DNA of 64,000 bases. It comes from Cryoendolithus antarcticus. Lineage: Eukaryota; Ascomycota; Dothideomycetes; Cladosporiales; Cladosporiaceae. A program made the position numbers and the translations under genes. Shown here in pieces: positions 63,389 through 64,000 of this stretch (position 1 is the first letter of the stretch; every line of letters begins with the position of its first letter). The stretch covers positions 62,001-126,000 of the forward strand of contig NAJO01000019.1 in NCBI GenBank assembly GCA_002077065.1. The letters are read 5' to 3'. Under the pieces are notes generated by a model. That model had not been told where the DNA came from. It did not search any database and saw only the letters and a list, made by a program, of their open reading frames with translations.

Positions 63389-63908
63389 GTAGTGGACGGA
63401 GCGATGAGGATGCCGTGAGGACTTACTGTACTTACGAGACGACGGTGAGGGGTGGTGGTTTAATTGCTTTGCACGGCGCTGGAGGCGCAATATATTTGTG
63501 GCTGATGAGGGCGGGCAGAGATATGGCTCACGGCCGCTGGGAGGGGAGGATGAATATGTTGAACAGCACTCATACCTTTATAGAGCGCGGCGGTGACGCG
63601 AGACACGAAGGTGCAGCTCATACTACAGCAAGTCCGGATGCGACTGATATCTGGAGCATCGAAGCTACGGTAGGTGGCTCCAATAACAGGGGCGAAGCGC
63701 ACTGTTTACGCAGAGCTGCGACGTCCTTCCTGCTTCTCTTTGGCTGGGCTTTTGTTGATGCTGCTCTGCTTGCTTTCTCCTTGGTCTCCTTCTCACTGCT
63801 CTATTTCAATAACGCGCATCGAGTACGAAGTACGTTATCTCAGCAGATTCAGCACATCGACATCCAACGAGAGAGACCCAGCATCCCCACACCAGCCCAA
63901 CCTCAACC
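63389..63908. other. intergenic, promoter of the last gene
   Basis: 520 nt. A long plus frame crosses it but is not protein-like. CT-rich stretches occur just before 63830. Confidence 0.4.
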
Positions 63909-64000
63909 ATGCATCTCTCCACCGCCTCCGTACTCCTGACCTCCCTCCCCCTCGCCACCGCGCAGACCTCAACCTCGAACTCGCAGAAGCCCAGCCACAC
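63909..64000 (+). CDS. secreted protein, N-terminus only
   Basis: From the ATG at 63909 (context CAACCATGC) a signal peptide reads MHLSTASVLLTSLPLATAQ, with cleavage expected after ATA or AQ. A Ser/Thr-rich stretch (TSTSNSQKPSH) follows, still open at the window end. Family cannot be told. Confidence 0.6.
   Translation, partial: MHLSTASVLLTSLPLATAQTSTSNSQKPSH

Noticed and set aside
1..64000. tRNA, rRNA, CRISPR or secondary-metabolite cluster
   Set aside because: No cloverleaf with a TTCGA arm, no regular spacer array and no synthase domains were seen on either strand.

Overview
The window is nuclear DNA of a filamentous ascomycete (Pezizomycotina; I would guess Dothideomycetes). This rests on mostly 50-60 nt GT-AG introns with GACTAAC/CTGAC-like branch sites, genes on both strands without operons, and fungal families such as a SepH/Cdc15 kinase, a Sog2-like RAM protein, a Pth11-type receptor domain, Ilv6 and a fungal FNT nitrite/formate carrier. 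I see no tRNA, rRNA, CRISPR array or polyketide/peptide synthetase cluster.

Left part (1-25.7 kb): tail of an unknown gene, an astacin-like metallopeptidase, a cytochrome b5/FMN 2-hydroxyacid dehydrogenase, an aldo-keto reductase, the 1476-residue SepH-type kinase, a GNAT acetyltransferase convergent with an FNT transporter, a dynamin-family GTPase whose frame is broken twice near the P-loop, a small unknown protein, a KHDC4-like KH-domain protein with a 22-nt exon, the acetolactate synthase regulatory subunit, and an MFS monocarboxylate-type carrier with a probable GC-AG intron.

Middle (25.7-30.1 kb): a gene-poor, decayed stretch. It holds frameshifted ORF remnants, a diverged ~99-bp tandem repeat, a piece of an IBR-type zinc finger and the RNase H end of a Ty1/copia retrotransposon.

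Right part (30.2-64 kb): ornithine carbamoyltransferase, a Tag1-like vacuolar membrane protein, an 868-residue fusion of a Pth11/rhodopsin-like seven-helix domain with a FucP-type sugar permease, a RUS/DUF647 protein with a 13-nt exon, argininosuccinate lyase, a GPI-anchored cysteine-bearing surface protein, a secreted tyrosinase, a SET methyltransferase, a secreted Thr-rich protein, an unknown 551-residue protein, dihydrofolate/folylpolyglutamate synthase convergent with lipoate-protein ligase, a Sog2-like leucine-rich repeat protein, ribosomal protein P1, a DUF2408 (YPL260W-like) protein, and the signal peptide of a last secreted protein cut by the window end.

Most genes look like unrelated housekeeping neighbours. 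Two arginine-pathway genes (steps 6 and 8) lie about 9 kb apart on the same strand, and a general-control-like TGACTC site stands before two of the three amino-acid genes. The most unusual single object is the receptor-transporter fusion at 35948-38554. All exon models come from reading splice signals and conserved protein motifs by eye.
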